Shown here: one piece after another, positions 1 through 11,100 of the stretch
How the letters are laid out: every line of letters starts with the position of its first letter
Numbering within the stretch: the first letter of the stretch is position 1
DNA from: Euptelea pleiosperma
Lineage: Eukaryota > Streptophyta > Magnoliopsida > Ranunculales > Eupteleaceae
Direction of reading: 5' to 3'
Length of the DNA stretch: 64,000 nucleotides
NCBI GenBank assembly: GCA_035048495.1
Contig: CM068545.1
Location: forward strand, 15,769,702-15,833,701
Program-made: the position numbers and the translations under genes
Notes under the pieces: generated by a model
Told to the model about the DNA's origin: nothing
Seen by the model: the letters and a program-made list of their open reading frames with translations, nothing else
The model's database searches: none

Positions 1-315
1 TTTGAAAGTATAAGGCGGTATTAGTGTACTTACGATTTTCCTGGGGGTGTTGCCAAAATATTCTATATTCGAAGGATTTATGATGTAGACTTCTAGAATT
101 CTCCATAAAGCCCGATATAAGGATAATAAATGGCCCAGATATGATCATTAGGTTAACTAATGGATAGGATGATATTAACAAGAAACTTGGATCTTGGTCT
201 CATCATATCCCTTGATATATCACCTCACGTGCACCGTGCACAGCAGGGTTACAATTAACTGATTAAGTGACACGTTGTGTCAGAGCAGGCCTACGTTAGC
301 GAGTAGACCTATACC

Positions 316-614
316 GACGGACCACATTATGAGCCATGTGGCACACTCTCTTAGAGATGTCTGACCGTACGGATGTTTATCCCGACCCAGACTAAAAATT
401 AGCGTGATTAGTAATTTCTAAGCGTTGGATTGGAGTCGTTTCATGGGTTGATTTTTAACCTATGCGATCATTATTTGGGGTACAAAGATCCAAAGGTTTT
501 AAAATCACTAATCATGCTGATTTTTGTTATGTAGGTCCTCCTAGGAATGGGCCAAACATCCATACGGTCTGTGATCTCTAAAAGTATGCCACGTGACTCA
601 TAATTGTGGTCCGT
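316..614. mobile_element. Family A foldback MITE, copy 1
   Basis: Long inverted-repeat element. The left end reads acggaccacattatgagcc and the right end is its near reverse complement. The centre contains the family signature: a segment close to aatcagcctgattagtgatt, then its reverse complement about 100 bp later. No coding capacity. The same signature recurs in many other places in the window. Confidence 0.75.
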
Positions 615-642
615 CATCAACGTTGACAACGAACATCCATCA

Positions 643-1040
643 GGAAAGTTGAGTAAAACTTCGGTCACAACGGGTTGTGACTTGGGACCGAAGCGACCCA
701 CAATACGAGCCATGTGGCACATAATCAGAGGGCGCTGACTCCCTCGGTGGACCTGAAAACCAAAAATCAGCCTGATTAGTGATTTCTAAGCGTTGGAAGT
801 TATTGTAATGGGTTGATTTTTACCGTAGGAATTTGAGCATTATTGAGCGTTATTTGGGTGAAAAGATCCAAAGGTTGTAAATCACTAATCAGGCTGATTT
901 TTGGTTTGCAGGTCCACCGAGGGACTGGCCAAACATCCATACGGTCAGCGCCCTCTAATATTGTGCCAAGTGGCTCGTATTATGAGCTGTGACTGGCTTC
1001 GGCCAGAACCCGTTGTGACCAATTTTACTCGGGAAAGTTC
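643..1040. mobile_element. Family A foldback MITE, copy 2
   Basis: Same signature as copy 1 (gcctgattagtgatttctaa near 770 and its reverse complement near 885). The arms here are longer, reaching gagtaaaacttcggtcacaa on the left and the matching gttgtgacc/tttactcg on the right. Any open frame crossing it (for example 901-1305) is incidental. Confidence 0.75.
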
Positions 1041-1064
1041 GAGTAAAACTTCTATCACAACAAA

Positions 1065-1193
1065 TTGTAAATCACACAATCACAAGCCAATGAGTTTTCG
1101 GCACGTACATAAGTGCATAGCAACTTACCATTTGCTTTCTTCTTTGAGGTGTACGTGCCGAGAATTCATTGGCTGTGATTGTGTGATTTGCAA
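1065..1193. repeat. Short hairpin element nested at the edge of copy 2
   Basis: Arms of about 43 bp, 1065-1108 and 1151-1193, are near-perfect reverse complements (ttgtaaatcacacaatcac ... gtgattgtgtgatttgcaa; inner ends cggcacgtac/gtacgtgccg). They flank a 42-bp loop. The hairpin splits a second palindrome (gtaaaacttctatcacaa ... ttgtgacaaaagttttac), so it looks inserted into it. Confidence 0.7.
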
Positions 1194-1334
1194 CTTTGTT
1201 GTGACAAAAGTTTTACTAGGAAAGTTCTACTCCAAGTTGGCCGACTCGACACAGAATAATGAGATCAACGTGGCAGTTACTCTAACCCAATGCATGACGT
1301 CATGATTGATTCATCGCTGGATTTGATAGCTCAT

Positions 1335-1625
1335 AGTCTCGTGCCGCAATCCACGGTGTTAAAAAATGCGTGATCCCGCAAGGTTTAAAAATGAAACGTT
1401 ATAACGGCATAACGAGTATATAACGTCACGTTAGACCATTATAACGGGAGAAAAATGTCAATTTTTTATTATTATTCTTTAATTTATTTCTCAGCTTCAC
1501 GAACATAAAGGTTAAATAACGTTAGCTGTTATTTTCCAAGATAATACATAGGTTATAACGTTTTTTAACCGTTAAGTGGTAAGCATTACTGTTATAACGG
1601 TGTTATAAATAAAGTATTCCGCTTT
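1335..1625. mobile_element. Remnant of AACGG/CCGTTATAACGG-tiled element (family C)
   Basis: Dense short motifs of the type cgttataacgg, taacgttagc and gttataacggtgttata recur through this stretch. They resemble the better preserved copies at 29409-29818 and 56018-56578. Termini and target duplication are not clear here. Confidence 0.45.
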
Positions 1626-1944
1626 CAATTTCCTCTCAGAACAGTCAACAATTTCTTAATCTGAGTCAACCAAACGAGGGGAACGCAGTAAATCTAGAAA
1701 CTAAGAAAGAATCTCTTGTGAACAGAGCAATAAGATCGTGGAAAAATCACAAGGTATATTGATTTTGTACTTCGTCATCCTTTGAATGCATTATAACCAT
1801 ATCATACACGTGGTCTATTGAATCATCATTTTGAACCGGGCTGGGCTGGCTCAATTGGATTGTAGGCCCAGCTTCTAAATGATTGCGCTTGGGCTTGACT
1901 TTTAGCAAAAATAAACCTAAGCCCAACTCAAATTTATATCCATT

Positions 1945-2625
1945 CTTGGGCCAGGTGGGGGCCTAGATGGAGATCACTTCGAGCAATCGAACACACAATG
2001 AGTTTTTCATACCATGGAGACTATACTCCCAACAAATTACTCCATTATTAACAATGAAAATTTAAATTGAATTTGAAAAATCCAGACCATCCAATTAAAC
2101 CGTTGCTTTAGGTCACCATATCGAAATGGACGCAATATAACGGACTGGGGACGTGACAGTTTTTTTTCGCCGTTAAAACTAATTGTAATGGACAGGAAAA
2201 TGGAAATAATGGAAATTAACGGGAAAAAATGGCGCTGAAATTCAAAATTCAAAATTTGAAAACAAATTTTCAAAAACGAAAAAACGGAACATAATAGAAA
2301 TAACAGCCATTTTCACAATATTTTTCAAAAAATAATGGCCGTTATTTTCGTAACGTCAAAACGGTTCTTAACATAACAGGCTTGGGGTGTTACAGTTTTA
2401 ACGGCCATTAAAACGACATTATTTTAAACTATGATAATGATCATCATGATGAGGAAAGCACAATTTGTGCCGTTAAAATGGCATTATTTTAAACCATGAT
2501 AATGATCATCATGATGAGGAAAGCACAATTTGTTGTTAAATTGTCCACCATGATCTCCATGGGGGGCCTACTACCGGATGTAAGAATAGGGTGTAAAAAA
2601 TGGGTATAGCTCTAGACATTTAATC
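1945..2625. mobile_element. Family B inverted-repeat element interrupted by a family C element
   Basis: The left part (gatggagatcacttcgagc ... ccatccaattaaaccgtt) and right part (ccaccatgatctccatgggg ... gggtatagctctagac) match the two halves of the cleaner family B copy at 20012-20412. Between them, about 2115-2425, lies sequence tiled with AACGG motifs (ggcttggggtgttacagtttt, ggccgttatttt) that matches family C. This is an insertion within an insertion. Confidence 0.55.
2404..2533. repeat. 65-bp tandem duplication (2 units)
   Basis: Units 2404-2468 and 2469-2533 are nearly identical. Each runs from gcc(a/g)ttaaaa to gaggaaagcacaatttgt. The unit joins the right end of the family C insert to its host sequence, so the duplication arose after that insertion. 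Confidence 0.85.
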
Positions 2626-3361
2626 AAACACGACCTTACTCTCCTTTTTTTCCGGCTAAAGTGTTAGTGGATCATGGGCTATAGTTAATAAATGGGCCGG
2701 GCCTCATACACCTTATAGATTGGCCCATTTAATGAAAACACGGTTTCAAACTTTCAATGGCGTAAAATTGACTGGTCCACCAAATCCAAATCCTGCTTAA
2801 TTATTAAAAAAATAGAAATCCAAGTCTTTAATAAACCCTTAAAAAAATAGGGTCAGCTGTCGTTGGATATTTATAATTCCAACAGTTAAGAAACGTGCAA
2901 ATAGAGAGAGATACGGGCTACCTAGGGAATCAACTACCTTTCTTCAGAAAACGAAACCCTGCACAAGAAAATAAAAAACCGGTTGGCAAGGTCTTCTAAT
3001 CCTTTGAGTACACGTGTCACTATGTTATTGGTATCGGACGTTTTTTATGTTCAACGTAGTTGGACACTACAATAACCGAAAAAAAAATATAAACAAAAAG
3101 TACAGTTACCGAAGTTATCAGAAACTTCTAAAAATCTTACGAGATAACGTAGAAATTCCAAGGTAACTCGCCCTTCTGCATGTGAAGCTATGCACCACTT
3201 GTCTATCTAACTCCCACCCCCATGAATAAACAAACCCTAAAAAGCTGTTTAAGAACCCTAATCCCAACAACCAGCTTCTCCCCAGATATCCAGTAAAACC
3301 ACCATTATTTTAAAACCACTTCGATCAACCAAAACCGCCGGGAATCCTGTCCCAAAACCAG
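2626..3361. other. Gene-free upstream region
   Basis: AT-rich spacer upstream of the Ole e 1-like gene. I see no gene and no clear element apart from short A-rich runs. Distal promoter sequence may lie here, but no specific site can be supported. Confidence 0.4.
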
Positions 3362-3368
3362 TATAAAT
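3362..3368 (+). promoter_or_regulatory. TATA box of the Ole e 1-like gene
   Basis: TATAAAT lies 73 bp upstream of the ATG at 3441. A pyrimidine-rich leader (catctctctcttttgcttct) follows, as expected for a start site near 3395. Confidence 0.65.
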
Positions 3369-3440
3369 CACTCCATTGAGAACCCACTTCAGCATCTCTC
3401 TCTTTTGCTTCTAAAGTTCTGAGTAGAGAAGGAAAAAAAA

Positions 3441-4199
3441 ATGGGTTTTGTTTCCTTGTCCTTGTTTAAGGTTTTTGTAGCTCTTCAGCTGTCGCTGCTT
3501 TTTATGTCTCTTAGTACTGTTTGTGCTGTAGAAGGGCCGGTTGTACCAGTGAGTGCGACTGATCGGCCCATCAGAAAGCTTGTGGCCGTGCAAGGTGTTG
3601 TTTATTGCAAGCCATGCAAGTATCATGGGATTGACACGCTTTTGGGTGCTTCGCCATTGTTCGGTTCGTTATATACAACTTCTCAAGCTTATTATTATTA
3701 TATATTATTCTTCTTTATGTGGGTCAGATCGGTATCTGACGTCCGCTGGTCCATCCGGAAAATTAATGCTTCACGTTAGCTAATACCCATACATGCAAAT
3801 AGCTGTCATCATGCACTCATGTGTGCATGATCTGGTACTATATTCAACACCATATTATGTTACAATATATCTTACTTCATATATATATTTGTTTGGGTAG
3901 GTGCGGTTGTAAAGCTACAATGCAACAACGGGAGGCGCCCAACAATTGTACAGGCCAAAACGGACAAGAACGGCTTCTACTTCATTCAAGCACCAAAGGT
4001 CAGCACCTATGGAGCTCACAAGTGCAAGGTGTTCTTAGTTTCATCACCATTGAATTCTTGCAAGAAGCCAACTGATCTTCACGGGGGAATAAGTGGGGCC
4101 TACTTGAGGAGCCTGAAGCCTATTCCCAATATCCCGACCCGCTTCGCACTGTACACAGTTTGGCCTCTTGCTTTCACTCCAACCAAATGTCCTCGTTGA
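3441..4199 (+). CDS. Pollen Ole e 1 allergen/extensin-family secreted protein
   Basis: Two exons, 3441-3663 and 3901-4199. The donor g|gttcgt and acceptor gggtag|gtgcgg join in frame to give 173 residues. Residues 1-28 form a hydrophobic signal peptide (FKVFVALQLSLLFMSL), so the product should enter the secretory pathway and cell wall. The mature part has six cysteines, including VYCKPCKYHG and LQCNNG, followed by the family's TDKNGFYFIQAP strand, HKCKVFLVSSPLNSC and the carboxyl end FTPTKCPR. This is the Ole e 1 domain found in pollen allergens and in the C-terminal part of some proline-rich and arabinogalactan proteins. There is no Pro/Hyp-rich arm here. A TATA box lies 73 bp upstream and AATAAA signals follow at 4264 and 4280. 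The specific role is not deducible. It converges on the dihydroorotase gene. Confidence 0.93.
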
Positions 4200-4263
4200 T
4201 ACTTGACTTCTTTCTTGGGTTATGGCCAGTCTGTAGCAGTCTCTGCTTTCATAGTTTGCTTAT

Positions 4264-4285
4264 AATAAAGGATATTATTAATAAA
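4264..4285 (+). terminator. Polyadenylation signals of the Ole e 1-like gene
   Basis: Two AATAAA hexamers (4264-4269 and 4280-4285) lie 65-86 bp after the stop codon. Confidence 0.5.
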
Positions 4286-4312
4286 AGATATGGAATTAAT
4301 GTGCTAGCTGTT

Positions 4313-4313
<1 letters not shown>

Positions 4314-4343
<30 letters not shown>
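4314..4343. repeat. (CT)n microsatellite
   Basis: Uninterrupted CT dinucleotide run just downstream of the Ole e 1-like gene. Confidence 0.95.
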
Positions 4344-4345
<2 letters not shown>

Positions 4346-4438
4346 ATTTTCAAGCTTGATTCTCTTATGAACTAATATTCCTAGATGTGGGTGTGGGTCC
4401 CATATCACTCAAACTACTTTGACCCTACAATTTTTTTT

Positions 4439-4653
4439 TGGGCCCACTAACCACATTGATGTTTAGCTCACCCTTGGTGGATGTACATACCAAAAATCAG
4501 CCTGATTGGTTCTATCTAGCCATTGATTTTAGCAATTCAAGCATGTTTTTTTTTTAGTACAAAATCCAACCCTATAAATAATCAAGCTGATTTTTAGTGT
4601 GCATATCCACCAATGGATGGGTTCAACAGCCATGTGGTTAATTGACCCAAAAA
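4439..4653. mobile_element. Family A MITE, copy 3
   Basis: Signature accaaaaatcagcctgattgg near 4492 and its reverse complement aatcaagctgatttttagtg near 4577, inside arms starting gggcccactaaccacat and ending ccatgtggttaattgaccc. Confidence 0.7.
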
Positions 4654-4726
4654 ATGAGCTATGTAGGGCCACTAGAGTCCTCTGCATCTAAAAATTTTCC
4701 TTAAAAAAGCTGCCTCCTGGTACATG

Positions 4727-4930
4727 AATGTTTGGCCAATCACATGGTATGGTGCACCAAAAACTAGCCTGATTGGTGATCTCTAGCCAGTCAGTCCGAG
4801 TATCTAAAAAAACAAAAAACAAATCCAACGGCTACAAATCACTGCAAGAAAAGATTTCTGAATCCGCAAAACTAGAAATCACATGACTGTTGGTGTGTAG
4901 GTCCATCGTTCATGGGTTAGTGGGCCCAAA
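4727..4930. mobile_element. Family A MITE, copy 4 (diverged)
   Basis: Left arm aaaactagcctgattggtga; right part agaaatcacatgactgttgg and gtccatcgttcatgggttagt. More decayed than copy 3, which lies 75 bp away. It lies 230 bp past the stop codon of the dihydroorotase gene. Confidence 0.5.
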
Positions 4931-5160
4931 AGAGTGCAAGTTCGTACCTTTTTATTCGCTCCAGGGAAAAATGCTCCATTATCAACTTGCTATAATATGT
5001 TCTATCATTTGTTTTAAACTATAGTTAAAAATAGATGTTGAGGAGGGTTTATTTCTTGGAATCCATTTGAGAAGTAGAATCCAGACCTGAATGTCTCCAA
5101 TATGGTTCAAATTTACGAATGATGAAGAAAATCGATAAACAAACAGTAAGATCAGATGGA

Positions 5161-8100
5161 TCAAACGACAGTAGATGGGAACCACTCAAGGGTTTGGCCT
5201 GCAAACATGGGAATGAGTTCTCCGAACTCAAAGGTATAAGACTCCGGCACCATCCATGGGGTCTTGCTTAGTTTGATTCTTGATCCATTTCTTGGCAGTC
5301 CATAGAAGTCCGGCCCGTTGAAGCTCGTAAACGCCTCTAGCTTGTCAAGTGCACCCGCCTAAACATAACAAATGATTCATTTCATCAAACATAAGTCATT
5401 TTACGTAAGCAAGCAAACAAAAATAAAAAATGACGCAGATTAAGTTTTAAAAAAAAAAATGAAGATCAGATACCAAAGGTATAGCTCTAATTAAAGTTGA
5501 ATGGAGAAATAGGATTTATGCTGTAAAGTTGGGAAGGCAGACTAGGATTCATGTTACCGACCCCAAGTATTTAGGATAAGATAAGGTGTAGATGATAATG
5601 ACGAAACAAAAGGTGTGAAGTTTATAACATCACTAGATCTCAAACACTGGATTGCAGAGTGTGTAGAAAGAAACCTGTGTGATGCTTATATCAGTACAAC
5701 ATCTAAAACACTAGATTGTGGAGTCCATGGTGTCGAAACCTGTGAGACGATTTAATATGGAGGCTAGTAATATACAATCTAAGGGAGATTTATGAATTAT
5801 TTCATATATCTTATCAAAGCTGTTTTAAGCCTAGATATCTTCTCATTGGCAGGCCATTTGTTATTAAAATTTAATCCACAGCCAGCTCTATAAGCTTTTA
5901 GTTCAAATGGGTATACAGATTCACGGATCATTTTACAAGTAAACCATTTTGACGAATTATATGTATCTTAGAAGCTGTGGAACATTAAATTTGTCAGAAG
6001 TTATAGTTACCAATTATAAATAATTCAACAATACTTAAATATTAAAACAGAAGCATGAGAAGAGGGAGATTACCTCATCAAATACCTTCGCATAAAGTGA
6101 CAGAGCAACAGGGGCATTGTATATACCTGCACACCCACAAGAACATTCTTTTCGCTGTCTCTCATGAGGAGCACTATCAGTTCCGAGAAAAAATTGTTTA
6201 TTTCCGCTTGTCACAGCTGATACAATAGCCTGTCCTAATGAAAGCAAACCAATGATCTCAGCAACGGACTCACCAGGTGTAAAACATATTGGCAGCATGT
6301 TACTAATATCATAGTTGATTAAAAGCGGAAAGAAACCTTAATAGCTAGAATAGAAGATAGCATGCATCAAATAGAAAGTCGTGTGTCATAGACTACCCAA
6401 TATTAGCAGCTAGTAACAAATACTGTGACAAGAGATCATCCTTGATTAAGTGGTGCAAGTGAAAATCAACTTTTTTCTGGATTTAAGTAGCACCAAGTTT
6501 TGTTCAAAAAGATGCTCAATGCACTATCGTAGGTGGACGCATTATCTCCACTCCCTTAAATCAAGTAGTACCAATAACTCCTAAATTTTTCTTCATGTTT
6601 ATATCGGGGCCATACAACTTGAGATCTGCAATGAAACACCCCCTTTTGACCAGTCTTGGGAGCAGGCATGCCAGATTTTTCCCAAACAAATTTCATCAAA
6701 GAACATCCCCTAGGAATTTTTACAGAAATAGAGTTGAGAATTGCTGAGGCTATGCCTCAATGCTGTAGAGACTAATCCTTATCAGTGATCACTAGAGACA
6801 TGCTGCAGAAAAATAAACATGGTGCACTTAAAACTCGATGGATCTAAACTAGAACAACCTTTGAGGATGAGCTTTAAGTGTGTATTTACTCATCTGTCTC
6901 GATAAACAGCTAGAAAATTCCTTCTATCTAAACATCATAGAAAACATCTTGAACAAAATCTCTTAAAAAACTCTAACAAAAAGCATCATAAACCTCAATA
7001 AATCAAGATTTCTCAAAGGTGTATTCCCCCAAGGTTTGGGCGACAATTTATCAAAATCATCATCATCTACGCCTTATCCAAAATGTTTGGAGTCAGCAGC
7101 AAAATGAATCCTATTTCCCCATTCGACTCTATTTAAAGCTGTTTCTTCCGTCAAATCGAAACAAAAGCCAATTTCGGCAACGTCAAGTATTGGCCGAAAT
7201 CAAGTCGAAATCTTCAACTTTCTAAAAGGAAAGGTTTACTGAACAGGCCATCCAGATTTCTTCTGTGGACAATCTTCCTTTCGAGGAAAAGGTTTTCTGC
7301 CAATCCAAATCATCCATCTGACCATATTCTCCACTTGGAGGATCCTCTGGATTGACCACGTGGAGGATCCTCTGGATCTGGGAACTGTCCATTTGGTTAA
7401 TCCAGAGAATGCTCCACGTGGACACCATTATTCTACCATATATTGTACTTTTCACCAGCGCATGAAAGCCAAAGAAACCCTGCATCTTTGCCATGCCGCA
7501 GAGGTCTGTTGAGGTTAAACTTGCCACATGGTGAGAGGTTGAGGTAGTGAAACATGTGGGGCCCTTTTGGCCTGCCCATGGTTCAAAATATCAGGCGATA
7601 GCAAAACGTTTCACCCGTATCGTTTCGGTATCATCCGTTTCGTTCGTATCGGTCGAAACTTTCGTAACGTATCGCCATAAACAGTAAACTCCCATCAAAT
7701 TGCAGTCTTTTTAGAAATGATTAGTTGTTTGCAGCAAAAAGACAACCAATAATTCACCAAAGCAAAAAAAAAAAACATAGAAAGGAGGGAAGAGGGAAGA
7801 GGGAGAAAAAGCATAAAAAAACATATCGTTTTGTTTCGGTTTCACGAAGTTTCGTCCGAAACCGAACGATACTTCCGATACGTTTCGGTATCGCCCATGA
7901 ACGAAACCATGTACTTCGAACCATTGGCCTGCCCCATCGGCTGCTACATGTAAGAAACCCAACCCATCTAATATTCTATTCTGGACAGCCCATTCAGCAA
8001 CCCATTCCGAATTTTCGGTCAAGATATTGGAATTTTTGTGAAGGACTTGGTCAAATTTTCAAAATGTAGAAATTTCAGAATTTTTGAAAACTGAAACAAA

Positions 8101-11100
8101 AAGTTTCAAAATTTAGCCGAAATTTAAAACTTCGGTACGTCCTGATCTAAGATGACAACATCACACACGAGGCTGACATTAGCAATTGCACATATGTGTT
8201 GGCCATTGGAGCATTGTCCAGCTCCAGGAGAGAGTGAATCCAAACTCTCTTAGCTCTTTTCTGGTTCTATGGTCTCTGCTGAAATTAGGTACCAGCCCTA
8301 GGTTGTTAACATTCTGGGTTTTTTTATTATCTAATACCATGTGAAACTTAAAGAAGAATAAGGTTTGTTAGGGAATCCAAGTGTCGTTAACCCACTCCCG
8401 TTCATCACTGATAACAACACATTACAGTAAACACCCTTTTTAGTAATAGAAACGTACTCACAGTAAATAACTGAACAGTAAGTGACTGGATTAAGCCAAC
8501 TAATAAAAAAAATCCAATATGCCCATGTCCCGAAGAACAAGTATTCATCAATAATGAGTATACTTGCTTGATGCCATAAAAATATCAGGTCCTGACAGTT
8601 AATAGCATGCTATTCATTTAAAGTAGATATATGAATAAAAAGATATTCAGTTAACTTAGAAAACATTAAAAATAAACATTTCCAATATGCTTTGGTATGC
8701 AAAAGGATAATTGAAACATACTGTGGATCTCTCTTTTCAATACTGGAAGGCAGTAATTATGCGGCTGTAATCCTCCCTGAAATAAGGAATTCCTATTGAG
8801 AAGGAGATGCTGTGGTGTCACAGTTGCAGCAACGGATCCTAACAAATGTGATTATTTCAGAAAAGTCCATTATAAACATGGGCCGTTAGATAAAAAAATG
8901 AAAAATAAATCACTTTGGACAATCCAAGTGACTAAACATACCTTCACTACAAGACTCGATAAACCTCACAGCATCCTGAGTAGTAATATGCTCCATTACA
9001 ACTTTCAACTGTGGAAGCTTTTGAATTAATGGTCTTAATATGGTATCAATGAAGACTTTTTCACGATCAAATACATCGACCTCTGGATCTGTAACTTCCC
9101 CATGGACCTGTGAAGGAGAATCATAAAAACACAGCAATCTCGGTAACTGTCTTCCCTATGGGAACCATGTGAAGCATTATGGTGCTTATACAGACAATAA
9201 TGTCCTACAGGTTATCGATGGAATAGGAGCATAGGGGAATGGTCCAGCCCATGGGAGACTAATTCCCTAAAACCCAAGCTCTAGTGATATTCATTTAAAG
9301 ATGCAACCTAGAAGCAGAAAAGACCCTTAGGCACCAGCAGTCAACAAGAGAAAGTAAATGAATTGCATTAAGTTCTGTATTCTCCTGCTACAGGGAAAAC
9401 AGCATTTACACGAAGTTAACTATTTCGAGGAAATCTTCTAAAACTTCAGTTCTTGAGCACATCCCAAATGCAAAAGTCCAGACAAGTCTCATATAGAATT
9501 TTTCACGACTACATGCTTCTAGGAAATTTTCAAATGCGAACACTCAAGCCTTTATAGTGAAATAGGACCAAGACAGATACCAATTGTAATTTTAGCCCTT
9601 GAAAATGAATTGCAAATCAAATTCCACAACAAAACCCATTTGTACAAGTTATTAGCATACGACTATTTCTATGTTGCAATCAATTCCGTCGGCAAACTTA
9701 CCAGCAATGGCATATTCTGCTCAACCATCTCCTCAAGAACAGGTAGACACTTCCCAAAAAGATCTGTAACACCATCTTGAGAATTCGTAGTAGCCCCAGC
9801 AGGATACAACTTTACAGCGAAAACCACGCCACTCTTCCCTGTCAAACCAATTTGTATCTCCAATAAAACCACAATAATAGGAAATTACTTTAAATGTAAA
9901 ATTCAGTCCATTCATGTGCTTCTAAGAAACACTAGGAAGAACTAGCCCACACAAATATGACTGATCAAACAAATAAATGGATACTAGAACACCATAAAAA
10001 AGAATAAAGAATTAACTAGTTTTTGGTAGGAAAGGGATAATTATTATGACACCGCAACATTAATCAAGAGTAAAATTTTCTGTCCCAATGAACACAGCTC
10101 CAAGATATTTTTCAGATGTATATGGCTATTTCCTTCCATTTAGTGGTGCATTCACCCAGTCCAATGGAATTTAACAGCAGCATTAGACGAGCATGAAAGC
10201 AAATCAACAATTAACTACCTCTAGCTTTAGACAGTTTGAGGTTTCCGACGTAAATGGGACATAGATGATCTAGTTTTGTTGATTTATCTGTCAAACAATC
10301 TTAGCTTGATTTTCATGTTATATATATCATAATTGGTAGATGCTGGTGTCATGTCAAAATATTCTGCTTGTTAAAGTCGTATTAATGTAGTTGAATACTT
10401 GTATTCCGCCGGTGGAGTGCTTTACACTGCACCGCCGATCCCAAGCCTAGATGAAAGAGTGTTACATTAGGTTGGCAGCCGGTGTAAAACTTTTGCTGAA
10501 TCATAAATCCTGATCCATTATCACATTTAGCTCTTGCTAGGGCGTTCCTCAGAAGTGACGGGTTGCAGTGACACCCATTTGCAGTGGGAAATGGGAAAGG
10601 GTTGGCCAGAGCTTACTCTAGAAATGACAGGTTGTAACAGCACCCTGTTGCGGTAAAAAGTAGGCAAGGGTTCCCGTACCATACTGGACAAGTGCAGGAA
10701 AGAAGTTAGTCTAGGAAAGTAGGATTCGTCTTGCCACTTCGAATGCTGGAACTTTAACAAGTAAGAGCTTAGAGTTAGTTGACACAACGAAAAGAATGAG
10801 AGTTAACATAGCCTATTTACAAGAGACAAAGTGGGAAGGGGAAAAGCTAAGAAAATTGATGGTTGCAAACTTTGGTACATGAGAAAATAAACATAGAAAT
10901 TGGGTAGGAAAATTTTATCATTCCTTTTGTGTGTTTCAGGATCTCAAAACAAAGAAGAAGATTGGTGGAGGACGTGAGTCTGGTAGTATATACTATCTTG
11001 ATGCTGGTGAAAGACAATTGCATTTCAAACGACCTCCCTTACGCCGCATTAATGGCATTGTTGACTTGGACATCCCTCCTTTAGTTCATTCAGATGTTTG

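Noticed and set aside
901..1305. 134-residue open frame
   Set aside because: It lies wholly across family A MITE sequence and a hairpin; composition follows the repeat and no domain is visible.
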